Positions 1-8,588 of a stretch of DNA of 64,000 nucleotides are shown here, piece by piece (position 1 is the stretch's first letter; every line of letters begins with the position of its first letter). The notes under the pieces were generated by a model that saw nothing but the letters and a program-made list of their open reading frames with translations, made no database searches and was not told the origin of the DNA. Source of the stretch: Candidatus Lumbricidiphila eiseniae (GTDB taxonomy: Bacteria; Actinomycetota; Actinomycetes; Actinomycetales; Microbacteriaceae). The position numbers and the translations under genes are program-made. The stretch covers positions 124,001 to 188,000 of the forward strand of contig NAEP01000028.1 in assembly GCA_002529645.1 (NCBI GenBank). The letters are read 5' to 3'.

Positions 1-1
1 A

Positions 2-544
2 CCCGGTTATAGCACCCACTTCGGGCTCGTCTTCGCGCTTCTTGCCACAGCCGTAGTGTGGTGGATTCTTGTGCGGTCGGGGCTGGGGTTCCAGTTCCGC
101 GCCGTGGGGTTTAACCCGCGTGCCGCGAGAGTAGCGGGCATCAATGTCTCCCGAATGTACGTGTACGCCCTCCTCATCAGTGCTTCCCTGCTCGGCCTCG
201 CCGGTGTGAGCCAGGTGCTCGGAACGGTCAACACCGGATTTACCTCGACGATCGACGCAGGACTCGGGTTTGACGCAATTACCGTGGCGTTGCTGGGCCG
301 CTCGACCCCAATTGGAACACTGCTTGCGGCACTGCTGTTTGGGGCATTCAGAGCCGGTGGGTATTCGATGCAGGCGGTGAACCAAGTGCCGATCGAGATC
401 GTGCTCGTCGTGCAGTCGCTCATTGTGCTCTTCATCGCTGCACCGCCGCTGGTACGGTCGATCTTCCGACTACCAGATCCACGCAGGATACGCGATCAAG
501 GGCTGAGGTTACGGCGGACCAAGAAGGCAGGGGTGTCAGCATGA
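2..544 (+). CDS. Nucleoside ABC transporter permease (YufP-like), 5' end missing
   Basis: C-terminal 180 residues of an inner-membrane permease of the branched-chain amino acid/ribose/nucleoside importer superfamily; the gene starts upstream of the window and is open from base 2. The visible part has four or five hydrophobic segments and the conserved loop FRAVGFNPRAARVAGI, typical of the permease that pairs with a BmpA-type lipoprotein and a duplicated ATPase. Its stop overlaps the next permease start by ATGA. The downstream cdd, deoA and add genes make purine and pyrimidine nucleosides the likely substrate. Family assignment is firm; substrate is inferred from context. Confidence 0.88.
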   Translation, partial: PGYSTHFGLVFALLATAVVWWILVRSGLGFQFRAVGFNPRAARVAGINVSRMYVYALLISASLLGLAGVSQVLGTVNTGFTSTIDAGLGFDAITVALLGRSTPIGTLLAALLFGAFRAGGYSMQAVNQVPIEIVLVVQSLIVLFIAAPPLVRSIFRLPDPRRIRDQGLRLRRTKKAGVSA

Positions 545-1830
545 GCGTCGTGACCTCTCGTGCGAGCGATCCGGTGGTGACAATCGGTGGTGAGACTGCC
601 AACCCGGTGAGCCGGAAGGTGCCCATCGTTTTCACCGCGGTAACCGTTATTGCCGTGCTCGCGGCGATATCTGCCCGCAGTGGTGACACCGCGTTTCGGT
701 TCACCCGTTCTTCAGCCGACCCGACGCAGTTGCCCGAAATGCACCTGCCGGTTTGTCCGACCCTCTGGGTCATCGCGGTTCTGCTCGCGGTCGGCACCCT
801 GTTTGCCTGGCGCCGCCTGCTCGTTCGCCGGAAGGTGCCCATGTGGCTTGTCGCTGTGTACGGCACGCTCGCGGTCATCGGATTCCTGGTCTGGGCGGGT
901 GTGGGTCACGCTATTCCGCTTGTCGGTCTTCTCGGTGGTGCACTGAGCTTGGCTGTGCCTCTTGTCTACGGCGCACTGGCGGGCGTGATCGGTGAACGCG
1001 TCGGGGTTGTTAACATTGCCATTGAGGCGCAGTTGCTCTCCGGTGCCTTCACCGCGGCCATCGTGTCGTCGGTCACGAAGCAGCCGTTGCTCGCGCTTCC
1101 CGCAGCGATGGTGACGGGCATGCTCGTCGGAATGGTGCTCGCAGCGTTTTCACTGAAGTACCTCGTCGATCAGGTCATCGTGGGCGTTGTGCTCAACGTG
1201 CTGGTCATCGGCCTGACGAGCTTCCTCTACTCACAGGTGCTCGTGCCGCACGCAGATCAGCTCAACACCCCGGTGCGGCTCGATGCACTGCCGATTCCGC
1301 TGCTCAGCGATATCCCGGTGATTGGACCGGTGTTCTTCCGCCAGACCATTGTTGTGTACCTCATGTACGTTGCGGTCGCGGTTGTTGCCGCCGGGCTGTT
1401 TCGCACTCGGTGGGGCCTTCGGTTGCGTGCGGTGGGAGAGCACCCGAAAGCAGCCGACACGGTCGGGATCAAAGTTATCTCAACCCGACTGTGGAATGTC
1501 GCACTCGCGGGTGCGATTGCCGGACTTGGTGGCACCTTCTTCACGATCGGCTCGGGTATTGCCTTTAACAAGCAGATGACAGCCGGCATGGGGTATATCG
1601 CGCTCGCGGCGGTGATTTTCGGCAAGTGGCACCCCATCAAAGCAACCCTTGCGGCACTGCTGTTTGGCTTTGCTTCCAATCTGCAGAACACCCTCTCGGT
1701 GATTGGCTCGCCGGTGCCCAGTGAGTTCATGCTCATGCTGCCCTACGTTGTGACGATCCTTGCCGTGGCGGGACTGGTGGGCAAGTCGCGTGCGCCCGCG
1801 GCATCCGGGAAACCGTATGTCAAGGGCTGA
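541..1830 (+). CDS. Nucleoside ABC transporter permease (YufQ-like)
   Basis: Second permease of the importer, 429 aa. It has an N-terminal extension of roughly 130 residues containing about three hydrophobic segments before the conserved permease core, which begins near LVYGALAGVIGERVGVVNIA. That phrase and the loop RLRAVGEHPKAADTVGI are characteristic of the heterodimeric partner in BmpA-type nucleoside importers. The ATG overlaps the upstream stop (ATGA), and the downstream cytidine deaminase start lies inside its last 14 bases, so the genes are probably translationally coupled. Acts in the cytoplasmic membrane. Confidence 0.9.
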   Translation: MSVVTSRASDPVVTIGGETANPVSRKVPIVFTAVTVIAVLAAISARSGDTAFRFTRSSADPTQLPEMHLPVCPTLWVIAVLLAVGTLFAWRRLLVRRKVPMWLVAVYGTLAVIGFLVWAGVGHAIPLVGLLGGALSLAVPLVYGALAGVIGERVGVVNIAIEAQLLSGAFTAAIVSSVTKQPLLALPAAMVTGMLVGMVLAAFSLKYLVDQVIVGVVLNVLVIGLTSFLYSQVLVPHADQLNTPVRLDALPIPLLSDIPVIGPVFFRQTIVVYLMYVAVAVVAAGLFRTRWGLRLRAVGEHPKAADTVGIKVISTRLWNVALAGAIAGLGGTFFTIGSGIAFNKQMTAGMGYIALAAVIFGKWHPIKATLAALLFGFASNLQNTLSVIGSPVPSEFMLMLPYVVTILAVAGLVGKSRAPAASGKPYVKG

Positions 1831-2344
1831 CGCGTTGGGCTCGGGCTCGGGCTCGGATTTGGGGTCGGGCTCGGATTTGGGCTCGAGCTCGGATTTGGGG
1901 TCGGACTCGGATTTGGGGTCGGGCTCGGATTCGGCCGAGTCGAGTGTCGACTGGCCTGTTCTGCGCGAGCACGCCCGGGCCGCAATGTCGAAGGCATACG
2001 TGCCCTATTCTCAATTCCCGGTCGGGGCGGCAGCTCTTGTGGATGATGGCCGCATCGTCAGCGGGTGCAACGTCGAAAACGCGTCGTACGGCGTGACGCT
2101 CTGCGCCGAGTGCTCGCTCGTCTCGGCCCTCATCATGTCCGGTGGTGGTCAACTGCGTGCCTTCACCTGCGTTGACGGGAATGGTGCCACGCTCATGCCG
2201 TGCGGTCGGTGTCGGCAATTGCTCTACGAACACTCTGCCGAGGGAATGCTCCTCGAGACCGTTTCAGGGTTGCAGATGATTGACCAGGTCCTGCCCGACG
2301 CGTTCGGGCCACGACAATTGACCGACTACCGGGAGCCCCAGTGA
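1817..2344 (+). CDS. cdd: Cytidine deaminase with Gly-Ser-Asp repeat N-terminus
   Basis: Hydrolytic deamination of cytidine and deoxycytidine to uridine and deoxyuridine. The 175-aa product has the catalytic zinc motif around TLCAECS (Cys plus the proton-shuttling Glu) and the second zinc motif PCGRCRQ, after the substrate-pocket segment AYVPYSQFPVGAA. The ATG at 1817 is chosen because it overlaps the permease end; an upstream ATG at 1760 would run deep into that gene. Family members are about 130 aa; the extra 40 residues here are a tandem Gly/Ser/Asp/Leu repeat. No good start lies between the repeat and the domain, so the repeat is probably translated. GTGA overlap with deoA. Confidence 0.9.
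   Translation: MSRADALGSGSGSDLGSGSDLGSSSDLGSDSDLGSGSDSAESSVDWPVLREHARAAMSKAYVPYSQFPVGAAALVDDGRIVSGCNVENASYGVTLCAECSLVSALIMSGGGQLRAFTCVDGNGATLMPCGRCRQLLYEHSAEGMLLETVSGLQMIDQVLPDAFGPRQLTDYREPQ
1836..1935 (+). repeat. In-frame tandem repeat at the start of cdd
   Basis: About 100 bases made of imperfect units built from GGCTCGGATTTGGGGTCG (18 bp), reading in frame as repeated Gly-Ser-(Gly/Ser/Asp)-Ser-Asp-Leu. It lies between the cdd start and its catalytic domain. Repeat-length changes would keep the frame only in multiples of three, and units of 18 bp do so. Confidence 0.85.
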
Positions 2345-3648
2345 GAACACCCCCACCGGAACCGTTCGACACCGTCGAGATCATCCACACCAAACGCGAC
2401 CACCGCGAACTGACAACCCAACAGATTAACTGGCTTGTTGAGGCCTACACCCGCGGCTACGTCGCTGACGAGCAGATGTCAGCGCTGACAATGGCAATAT
2501 TCCTCAATGGGATGTCCCGCCGAGAGATTCGTGACCTCACCGCTGCGATGATCGCCACCGGTGAACGGATGGACTATTCCGCGCTGGGGAAGCCCACCGC
2601 AGACAAGCACTCAACCGGGGGTGTTGGTGACAAGATCACCCTGCCTCTCATGCCGCTTGTGGCAACCTTCGGGATTGCGGTACCGCAGTTATCCGGGCGT
2701 GGGCTGGGGCACACCGGTGGCACGCTCGACAAACTGGAGTCGATTCCGGGGTGGCGCGCGACCCTCAGCGGTTCCGAGATGTTCGCGCAACTACGCGACG
2801 TGGGCGGCGTCATCTGCGCGGCCGGTGCCGAGCTCGCACCCGCCGACAAGAAACTCTATGCGCTGCGTGATATCACCGGGACGGTCGAGGCGATCCCACT
2901 TATTGCGTCGTCGATCATGTCGAAGAAAATAGCCGAGGGCACACGAGCGCTAGTGCTCGACGTGAAATTCGGCTCGGGCGCGTTCCTCACGGATATCGCT
3001 CGGGCACGAGAGTTGGCTCGGACGATGGTGGAGTTGGGAACAGACGCGGGGGTTGCGACATCCGCCCTGCTCACCAACATGAACGTGCCACTCGGCCTCA
3101 CAATCGGTAACGCGAACGAGGTGCGCGAATCGGTCGAGGTGCTTGCGGGCGGTGGGCCGAGGGATGTCCGTGAGCTCACCGTTGCCCTCGCGCGGGAGAT
3201 GCTCACGATGGCGGGGCATCCTGATGTTGATGTGGCCGCGGCGCTTGACGATGGTCGGGCGATGGACACGTGGCGGCGTGCGATTCGCGCTCAGGGCGGT
3301 GATCCGGATGCTCCGCTACCGACAGCGCGCGAACAACACCCGGTCACGGCTGACCGTGATGGGGTGCTCGTGGCGCAGGAGGCACTGCCGTTCGGGATCG
3401 CTGCCTGGCGACTCGGTGCCGGTCGAGCGCGCAAAGAGGATGCCGTCTCGCACGGGGCGGGGATCGACCTGCACGCGAAGCCTGGCGATCACGTGCGGGC
3501 AGGGCAGCCGCTGTTTACGCTGCACGCTGACGATCCGGCGCGGTTTGCACGAGCCTTGGAGGCGGTTGCCGGCGCCTGGCGAATCGGGGATATCGGTGAC
3601 CCCATCGTCGACGGTGGCCCACTCGTCGCCGAACGCCTCGGTGCCTGA
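2341..3648 (+). CDS. deoA: Thymidine phosphorylase
   Basis: Reversible phosphorolysis of thymidine/deoxyuridine to the free base and deoxyribose 1-phosphate. 435 aa, the usual length. The family signature SGRGLGHTGGTLDKLESIPG is present near residue 118, followed by the phosphate-binding region with KKIAEGTRALVLDVKFGSGAF, and the C-terminal pyrimidine-nucleoside-phosphorylase domain ends around GDPIVDGGPLVAERLG. The GTG start overlaps the cdd stop as GTGA. Directly downstream of cytidine deaminase, it takes that product on to central metabolism. Confidence 0.95.
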   Translation: MRTPPPEPFDTVEIIHTKRDHRELTTQQINWLVEAYTRGYVADEQMSALTMAIFLNGMSRREIRDLTAAMIATGERMDYSALGKPTADKHSTGGVGDKITLPLMPLVATFGIAVPQLSGRGLGHTGGTLDKLESIPGWRATLSGSEMFAQLRDVGGVICAAGAELAPADKKLYALRDITGTVEAIPLIASSIMSKKIAEGTRALVLDVKFGSGAFLTDIARARELARTMVELGTDAGVATSALLTNMNVPLGLTIGNANEVRESVEVLAGGGPRDVRELTVALAREMLTMAGHPDVDVAAALDDGRAMDTWRRAIRAQGGDPDAPLPTAREQHPVTADRDGVLVAQEALPFGIAAWRLGAGRARKEDAVSHGAGIDLHAKPGDHVRAGQPLFTLHADDPARFARALEAVAGAWRIGDIGDPIVDGGPLVAERLGA

Positions 3649-3733
3649 CCGCGCACGGGGGCACGGGGCAGGGAACGCGAACGAACGTATCAACTCCAAG
3701 GCGCGACTGACCGCGCGCGGGGCAGGGGGCTTG
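3645..3733. repeat. Imperfect direct repeat, copies 62 bp apart (deoA-add boundary)
   Basis: The 10-mer CTGACCGCGC at 3645 recurs at 3707, 62 bp later, and both are followed by a G-rich tail (CGGGG...GGGC) that aligns only with a gap; part of the tail aligns better at a 54-bp offset. The first copy spans the deoA stop codon. It resembles the 61-62 bp spaced repeats elsewhere in this window but is the weakest example. Confidence 0.35.
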
Positions 3734-3755
3734 AGGGTGCGAGTATTGTTGAGCC

Positions 3756-4874
3756 GTGACCCTCAGCGAGCAGTACTGCCTTGATGGTGGGAGAATCGAC
3801 ATCCGGCGTTTGCCAAAGGTGTCGTTGCACGACCACCTTGATGGTGGTGTGCGTCCACAGACGATTATCGATCTCGCGGATGAGGTTGACCTCGAACTGC
3901 CCACAACGGATGCGGTGGCGCTCGGTGACTGGTTTGTGCAACAGGCTAGTTCCGGTTCGCTTGTGGAATACCTCACAACGTTTGAGGTGACGACGGCCAT
4001 CATGCAGACGCAAAACGGGTTGGCCCGAGTTGCGCGGGAGTTCGTGCAGGATCTGGCGGCGGACGGCGTCATCTACGGCGAGATCCGGTGGGCTCCGGAA
4101 CAGCACCTGCAGCGCGGGCTTACGCTTGACGGGGCTGTCGTGGCGGTGCAGGAAGGCCTTGAGCAGGGCGTTGATGACGCGCGACACCAGGGTCACGACA
4201 TCCGTGTTGGGCAGATTATGACGGCCATGCGTCACGAAAGTCGGTCGCTGGAGATCGCGGAACTTGCTGTTCGTCATCGTCACCAGGGCGTTGTCGGATT
4301 CGACATTGCCGGTGCCGAGGCGGGATTCTTGCCGAGGCGGCACCGCGCCGCATTTGACTACCTTGCTGCCCAGTACTTTCCAGTCACCGTCCACGCGGGT
4401 GAAGCGGGCGGTCTCGAGTCGATTCGCAGTGCACTTTTTGACGGACGGGCTCTCCGACTGGGGCACGGTGTGCGGCTCGCTGAAGATCTTGAGATTCAGC
4501 GGCAAGATGCTGAGAACAGTTATGTGACGTTGGGACCGGTGGCCGAGTGGGTGCGAGATCGAGAAATTGCTCTCGAACTCAGTCCTTCCTCGAACCTGCA
4601 GACCGGCGCGATCACTCGATGGGGAACCGAGCTCATCGACCATCCGTTTGATCTGCTCTATCAGCTCGGGTTCCGGGTCACGGTCAATACCGATAATCGG
4701 TTGCAGAGCGCCACTTCACTCACCCGAGAACTGTATCTGTTGAGTGATGTCTTTGGGTACGACCAGAGCCATCTGCTCACGTTCCAGTTGAATGCCGCGA
4801 GTGCTACGTTCCTTCCGCTCGACGAGCGCGAGGATCTGATTGACCAGATTGTGGCAGGCTTCGACCGGATGTAG
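3756..4874 (+). CDS. add: Adenosine deaminase
   Basis: Deaminates adenosine and deoxyadenosine to inosine and deoxyinosine. 372 aa with the zinc and catalytic motifs of the metal-dependent hydrolase fold: HDHLDGG near residue 25, VTVHAGEAGG around 205, LGHGVRL, the ELSPSSNLQTG strand and VTVNTDNR near 305. GTG start at 3756. It closes the nucleoside salvage set after a 107-base gap, so it could be in the same transcript or have its own promoter in the repeat-bearing gap. Confidence 0.94.
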   Translation: MTLSEQYCLDGGRIDIRRLPKVSLHDHLDGGVRPQTIIDLADEVDLELPTTDAVALGDWFVQQASSGSLVEYLTTFEVTTAIMQTQNGLARVAREFVQDLAADGVIYGEIRWAPEQHLQRGLTLDGAVVAVQEGLEQGVDDARHQGHDIRVGQIMTAMRHESRSLEIAELAVRHRHQGVVGFDIAGAEAGFLPRRHRAAFDYLAAQYFPVTVHAGEAGGLESIRSALFDGRALRLGHGVRLAEDLEIQRQDAENSYVTLGPVAEWVRDREIALELSPSSNLQTGAITRWGTELIDHPFDLLYQLGFRVTVNTDNRLQSATSLTRELYLLSDVFGYDQSHLLTFQLNAASATFLPLDEREDLIDQIVAGFDRM

Positions 4875-4903
4875 TCTTTCAGCTCGCGGGGTTCTTGCAG
4901 TCG

Positions 4904-5080
4904 TTAGGTGTTGCTCCCGCGGAGGTTGCGGGTGTGTGGGGTGGGTGTTGTGCCTCCGATGTCGGTGTGGGGTTTTTGGGCGACACGAGCCTGCGTCCAC
5001 CCCTGATCAACAACCAACTGGACCAGTTTTAGCCGGCCCACCGGGTTCAACCCAGCACGAGCATGAGTAACGTAGGACAC
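4904..5080 (-). pseudogene. IS481-family transposase, N-terminal remnant
   Basis: The reverse strand reads VTHARAGLNPVGRLKLVQLV and then VDQGWTQARVAQ, a close match to the start of IS481-family transposases (SHANAxLTPxxRLxLxxxVVxxGW pattern, beginning of the helix-turn-helix). Similarity stops after about 35 residues near 4975; no DDE catalytic part is present. A GTG at 5080 can serve as the original start. This is a truncated relic. Confidence 0.6.
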
Positions 5081-5218
5081 GAGAACCTCCTGACATCGAA
5101 TGAGTAGTTCTACCTCATCCCTCACAACCTCCGTGGGAACAGCACCTAGCTCTCCGTAGGCTTGGGGCAGTTCGGGCTTGGTTGACGAGTACCTGCTACG
5201 GTTTTCCAATTTTTTCGA

Positions 5219-5470
5219 GTGATAGCACACCAGTGGGCGCTATACCATTTTCTGCTGTATTATCTTATAGTTATAACACTCGCGGGACGACTGCCCAAGT
5301 TTGATAAAAAGCAGATTATGCCGGTGCATGATTGTCAGATGTATGTGCTTGGGGCGGTTGTGTTTAGCGTGATGTCGTTTGTAACTAGATCAAACGTTTG
5401 GAATAGCATCATAACTACCGCGCTGTGGATGGTTGTATTGATTATTAGATGGATATTTTACCAAAAATAA
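5219..5470 (+). CDS. Small AT-rich membrane protein of unknown function
   Basis: 83-codon frame with two hydrophobic segments (about residues 8-22 and 39-55) and a third hydrophobic stretch, LWMVVLIIRWIF, at the C-terminus. Codon use is strikingly AT-rich compared with every neighbour, and the patch around 5200-5600 stands out as foreign. GTG start at 5219, no convincing ribosome binding site; an internal ATG at 5318 would give a shorter product. Not recognised; it may be a fragment rather than a functional gene. Confidence 0.35.
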   Translation: MIAHQWALYHFLLYYLIVITLAGRLPKFDKKQIMPVHDCQMYVLGAVVFSVMSFVTRSNVWNSIITTALWMVVLIIRWIFYQK

Positions 5471-5655
5471 ATTAGCCGACTTCGTGTGCGCGCTAACTTA
5501 TGACGCATGAAGGTTATTCGATCAACCAATCATCTTCAAAAATGCTGAGTGCAAAGCGCGGGCTATGTCGCATTATTCACGCACTGTCTCACACGCATCC
5601 GGCATCATTCAGGAATGTGGGAGCATTGCAGGAATTTTAGGGACATCGGGTTCGG
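5471..5655. other. AT-rich intergenic stretch
   Basis: Continuation of the AT-rich patch between the small membrane ORF and the convergent permease gene. I see no gene, RNA or clear terminator here. Together with the IS481 remnant it looks like an old insertion junction. Confidence 0.4.
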
Positions 5656-6738
5656 TTATTGTGTGCGAAAGTAGCGGAATAGGTGTCGTTCTTTGATCAA
5701 GAGAGTGGTGAGCAGTGCGGCGAGTATCGTCGTCGCGGCGGCGACGGTAATGACCCGGATGCCGTGTGGGAAGGCTTCGTGAGCACCGGGTGTAGGGTTC
5801 AGAGTTAGCCATGTGGTGATTGTGGCTAGGGTCAGTATGGTGGCGGTGATAGTCCAAGCGGTCGTCTCGATGACCGTTTGGAGGGTGATGGCTGGCGTGG
5901 TTATTTTTGCGTGGAGTGCGGAGCTGATTTCAAGACGACGTAGCCATATTGCGGTGGAGCCGAGTAGGGCTGTGATGATTGCGGCTATTATTGGAGCGTA
6001 GCGGGTAAGGCGGTTGGTGAAGATTGCTTTACCGTCGTAGCTGGTTCCGTGGGTGCTGTTGAGCTGCTGGAATTTTGGGGGCTGTTCGTTACTGGTCGGT
6101 TGTGGTCGTGGAGCGAGGGTGGCAGATAGGAGAGAGCGTAGGCCCGGGGTGACTGGCCATGCTTCGGCCCAGCACTCGTCGAAGAGTTGATTACTGTTTG
6201 TGGGGAGATAAATTCCGTATCCGTAGCCGGGTCGTCTGCCGTCGTCGGGGTAATCAAAGATAGTGCCCACGGTGGTAGTGCCACCGATGAGGGTTAGTTG
6301 GCTTCCGATTTGCAGTCCGAGAGTCTGCGCGAGGTTTGCGGTAATTGCAATGCCATTGGTTACGCGGTTTGTGCCCAGCGCGGTGAAGTTGCCAAATGCG
6401 GGTGTGATATCGAAGGTTGGTATCTGTTCGGCGGGGAGGGTGGCAGCGGTTTCACTGCGGAGGTTTCTGCGAATCGCGCCTGCCGCGATGACGCCGGGGG
6501 TGCGGGCCAGGCCATCGCAGGCGGTTCCGTTGATTCCGTTGGGGAGTTGGTAGATGAGGGTTGAACCGCCGGTGGTGCGGAATCGATGGGCCTGTTGCGT
6601 GATGGTGGTGATGGTCGCGATATCGGCGACGGCGAGGGCGGTCATTGTGCCGGTAAGGAGGATGGTAAACAGCGTGGCTCGGCTCGTGCCGAGGGATAGA
6701 TTGAGCCCGGCTTCGGTGAGGATGCTTCGGAGTTTCAT
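5656..6738 (-). CDS. FtsX/MacB-like ABC transporter permease
   Basis: 360 aa. Topology matches MacB-type permeases in reduced form: one N-terminal membrane helix (about residues 20-42), a long extracytoplasmic domain (about 45-240) and three C-terminal helices (about 252-272, 290-312, 330-346). It lacks the second half seen in full-length FtsX-like lipoprotein exporters. Its start overlaps the ATPase gene stop (ATGA), and with the upstream adaptor it forms a three-part efflux or sensing complex. Last gene of a reverse-strand operon; substrate unknown. Confidence 0.72.
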   Translation of the reverse strand: MKLRSILTEAGLNLSLGTSRATLFTILLTGTMTALAVADIATITTITQQAHRFRTTGGSTLIYQLPNGINGTACDGLARTPGVIAAGAIRRNLRSETAATLPAEQIPTFDITPAFGNFTALGTNRVTNGIAITANLAQTLGLQIGSQLTLIGGTTTVGTIFDYPDDGRRPGYGYGIYLPTNSNQLFDECWAEAWPVTPGLRSLLSATLAPRPQPTSNEQPPKFQQLNSTHGTSYDGKAIFTNRLTRYAPIIAAIITALLGSTAIWLRRLEISSALHAKITTPAITLQTVIETTAWTITATILTLATITTWLTLNPTPGAHEAFPHGIRVITVAAATTILAALLTTLLIKERHLFRYFRTQ

Positions 6739-7427
6739 TGTGGGTGTCTGAGATCGATGATGTTGGTGCAGGCATCGCGGGTTCGGTGATCGTGGGTTGC
6801 GATCACGATGATGATGTTATCTTCAGCAAGAGCCGTGATCGCCTGGTTCACAGAGGTAGCGGTGTGGGTGTCAAGTTGTGCTGTTGGTTCGTCAACGAGT
6901 AGTAGATCGGGTTGCGAGGCGATAGCGCGTGCGAGCATGAGTCGTTGTGCTTCACCACCGGAGAGAGTGTGGAACGGTTGGTGGGCGACATCCGTGAGTC
7001 CTACCCGGGCGAGGTAGTCACCGGCAACAGCGCGCGCGGTGTGATGGGTTAGTCCACGTGCGAGTAGCGGGAGGGCTACATGGTCTTCGGCGGAACGCTG
7101 CGTGACGCCGTGTGGGTTCTGGAACACCCACGCTATGGAGTGGATATTGTGTCGGTCGAGTGTTCCGGCGGTTGGTGTGAGCCATCCGGCAAGGATGTTC
7201 AACAGGGTGCTTTTACCGGAGCCAGACGGTCCGGTGAGCGCGTAGGTCTCTCGGGGTTTCAGCGCGAAATCTAACCCGCTGAATAACAGCGGATTCTCAC
7301 CAAACTGATGTCCAAGCTCACGTGCCACGACCAAAGGCAGTGTGGGGTTTTGTGTTGTTGGTGTGGGGTTCTGCACTACCGGTGTGGGGTTTTGTACCGC
7401 CGGTACGGGGCCCTGTGTTACCGGCAC
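6735..7427 (-). CDS. ABC transporter ATP-binding protein (MacB/LolD type)
   Basis: 230 aa from the GTG at 7427, chosen because the longer open frame would cross far into the upstream gene; alternative TTG/GTG codons lie near 7334. Walker A GPSGSGKST at residues 66-74, signature LSGGEAQRL, Walker B LLLVDEPTAQLD and the H-loop ATHDH are intact. The first 30 residues contain a repeated QNPT unit, unusual for this family. It overlaps the adaptor gene upstream (10 bp) and the permease downstream, which supports one complex driven by this ATPase. Confidence 0.82.
   Translation of the reverse strand: MPVTQGPVPAVQNPTPVVQNPTPTTQNPTLPLVVARELGHQFGENPLLFSGLDFALKPRETYALTGPSGSGKSTLLNILAGWLTPTAGTLDRHNIHSIAWVFQNPHGVTQRSAEDHVALPLLARGLTHHTARAVAGDYLARVGLTDVAHQPFHTLSGGEAQRLMLARAIASQPDLLLVDEPTAQLDTHTATSVNQAITALAEDNIIIVIATHDHRTRDACTNIIDLRHPQ
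7340..7402 (-). repeat. 21-bp tandem repeat at the start of the ABC ATPase gene
   Basis: Three imperfect copies beginning at 7340, 7361 and 7382 (GTGTGGGGTT core on the plus strand), giving a 7-residue repeat QNPTPVV/QNPTPTT/QNPTLPL in the ATPase N-terminus. If translation starts at the internal TTG/GTG near 7334 the repeat would instead be untranslated leader. Confidence 0.75.
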
Positions 7428-8545
7428 GGGAGCGTCTTCGGTGGGCGGAGGGTTACGGTGTCGAGTGTGGCATCTTCTCGGTCGGGAATGATGAATGTTT
7501 GACCAAGCTGTGAGCTTGTGATCGTCACGGGCACACCAACACCGTGCGAGAGTACACACCCTTTGGTATCGGATACCGAGTACACTGCGGCTGCTGGCAA
7601 CGAGTACACCGTGAGAGGTTGAGCGAGTTGAAAAATAATGGACATCCCCGCCCTCGCTGTGCCGGAACCGGTTGTGGTGTCCTGGGAGGAATCACCCGTG
7701 AGGGAGTTTGCGCCCGGGTTGCTTGTTTGGTTTGCCATGTACTCCAGGTACGCAGGAGACTGGGATAACTTTGCTAAATCCTCCGGGTTGCTTACTCGAC
7801 CCTGGGCATCAACAGGTATTGTGACCTCATCGAGTTTGAGCACCCGATCTCCCGGGATGAGCCCGGAGGGGAGCTGTTTTACCTTCGCAGAGGTGAGCGC
7901 TGTTGGTAGCATCGCGAGCGGGTTTGCTGCGGAGAGGTGTGTTCCTGTTGCCGTGGTGCACGTGGCTACAGTGATGGGTGAGGCGGGTAACCACACGAAA
8001 GATTCCACCGGGATGGATCCCCACGAAGCCGCCGTGACGCTGCCCGCCGCGCGAGCGAGCGCGCGAGCGGCGTTCACCGTGCGCTGCCCGACCACCCCAT
8101 CAGCAGAAACCGCGTAGCCCAACCGGTTGAGTTCGTTCTGGAGAGCTTTCACATCAGGACCACGGTCACCAACAGTCAGATCCCGCCATAGCGGTCGTGC
8201 GGTCGCGAGAAAAACCAGCGGTTCGTCATTAATAGAAAACACCGACTGGCCCGAGGTCCACACATCACCGGGTGCGCACACCGCCCCCGTCACAATGCCG
8301 GTCTTGTGTGTCATAACCTTCACCTCAGGGGTCACAACAACCACGAGACTGGCATTCTGCTTATCCACCGTTTCAACACGCGCCACCGGTGCCTCAGTGG
8401 GCGAAATCGACCCTGACACACTCACAGGAGCGGGAACTCGGACAAGGAACGATCCCGCAATCACTCCCACGAGTCCGACCAACACAAGGAGGATTCCTAC
8501 CGCTCCGCCAGACAGTTTCCCGCCCCAAAGCCTCCGCGTCACCAT
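7418..8545 (-). CDS. Membrane-anchored peptidoglycan-binding adaptor protein
   Basis: 375 aa. One N-terminal membrane helix (about residues 11-34) is followed by an extracytoplasmic region with a PG_binding_1 motif, GDRGPDVKALQNELNRLGY, near residue 125, set inside a layout like periplasmic adaptor (HlyD/MacA) proteins. ATG at 8545 is preferred over an upstream ATG (8563) because GGGAG lies four bases before it. It stands at the head of the ATPase-permease operon and probably links the transporter to the cell wall. Such PG-binding adaptor plus ABC sets accompany bacteriocin-like peptides in other actinobacteria. Confidence 0.72.
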   Translation of the reverse strand: MVTRRLWGGKLSGGAVGILLVLVGLVGVIAGSFLVRVPAPVSVSGSISPTEAPVARVETVDKQNASLVVVVTPEVKVMTHKTGIVTGAVCAPGDVWTSGQSVFSINDEPLVFLATARPLWRDLTVGDRGPDVKALQNELNRLGYAVSADGVVGQRTVNAARALARAAGSVTAASWGSIPVESFVWLPASPITVATCTTATGTHLSAANPLAMLPTALTSAKVKQLPSGLIPGDRVLKLDEVTIPVDAQGRVSNPEDLAKLSQSPAYLEYMANQTSNPGANSLTGDSSQDTTTGSGTARAGMSIIFQLAQPLTVYSLPAAAVYSVSDTKGCVLSHGVGVPVTITSSQLGQTFIIPDREDATLDTVTLRPPKTLPCR

Positions 8546-8588
8546 ACAACTCCCACACCACACCGCGAATTACGCACTGCAACACATC

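Noticed and set aside
1760-1816. Longer cdd start at 1760
   Set aside because: It would place about 19 non-family residues inside the permease gene; ATG 1817 gives the usual short overlap.
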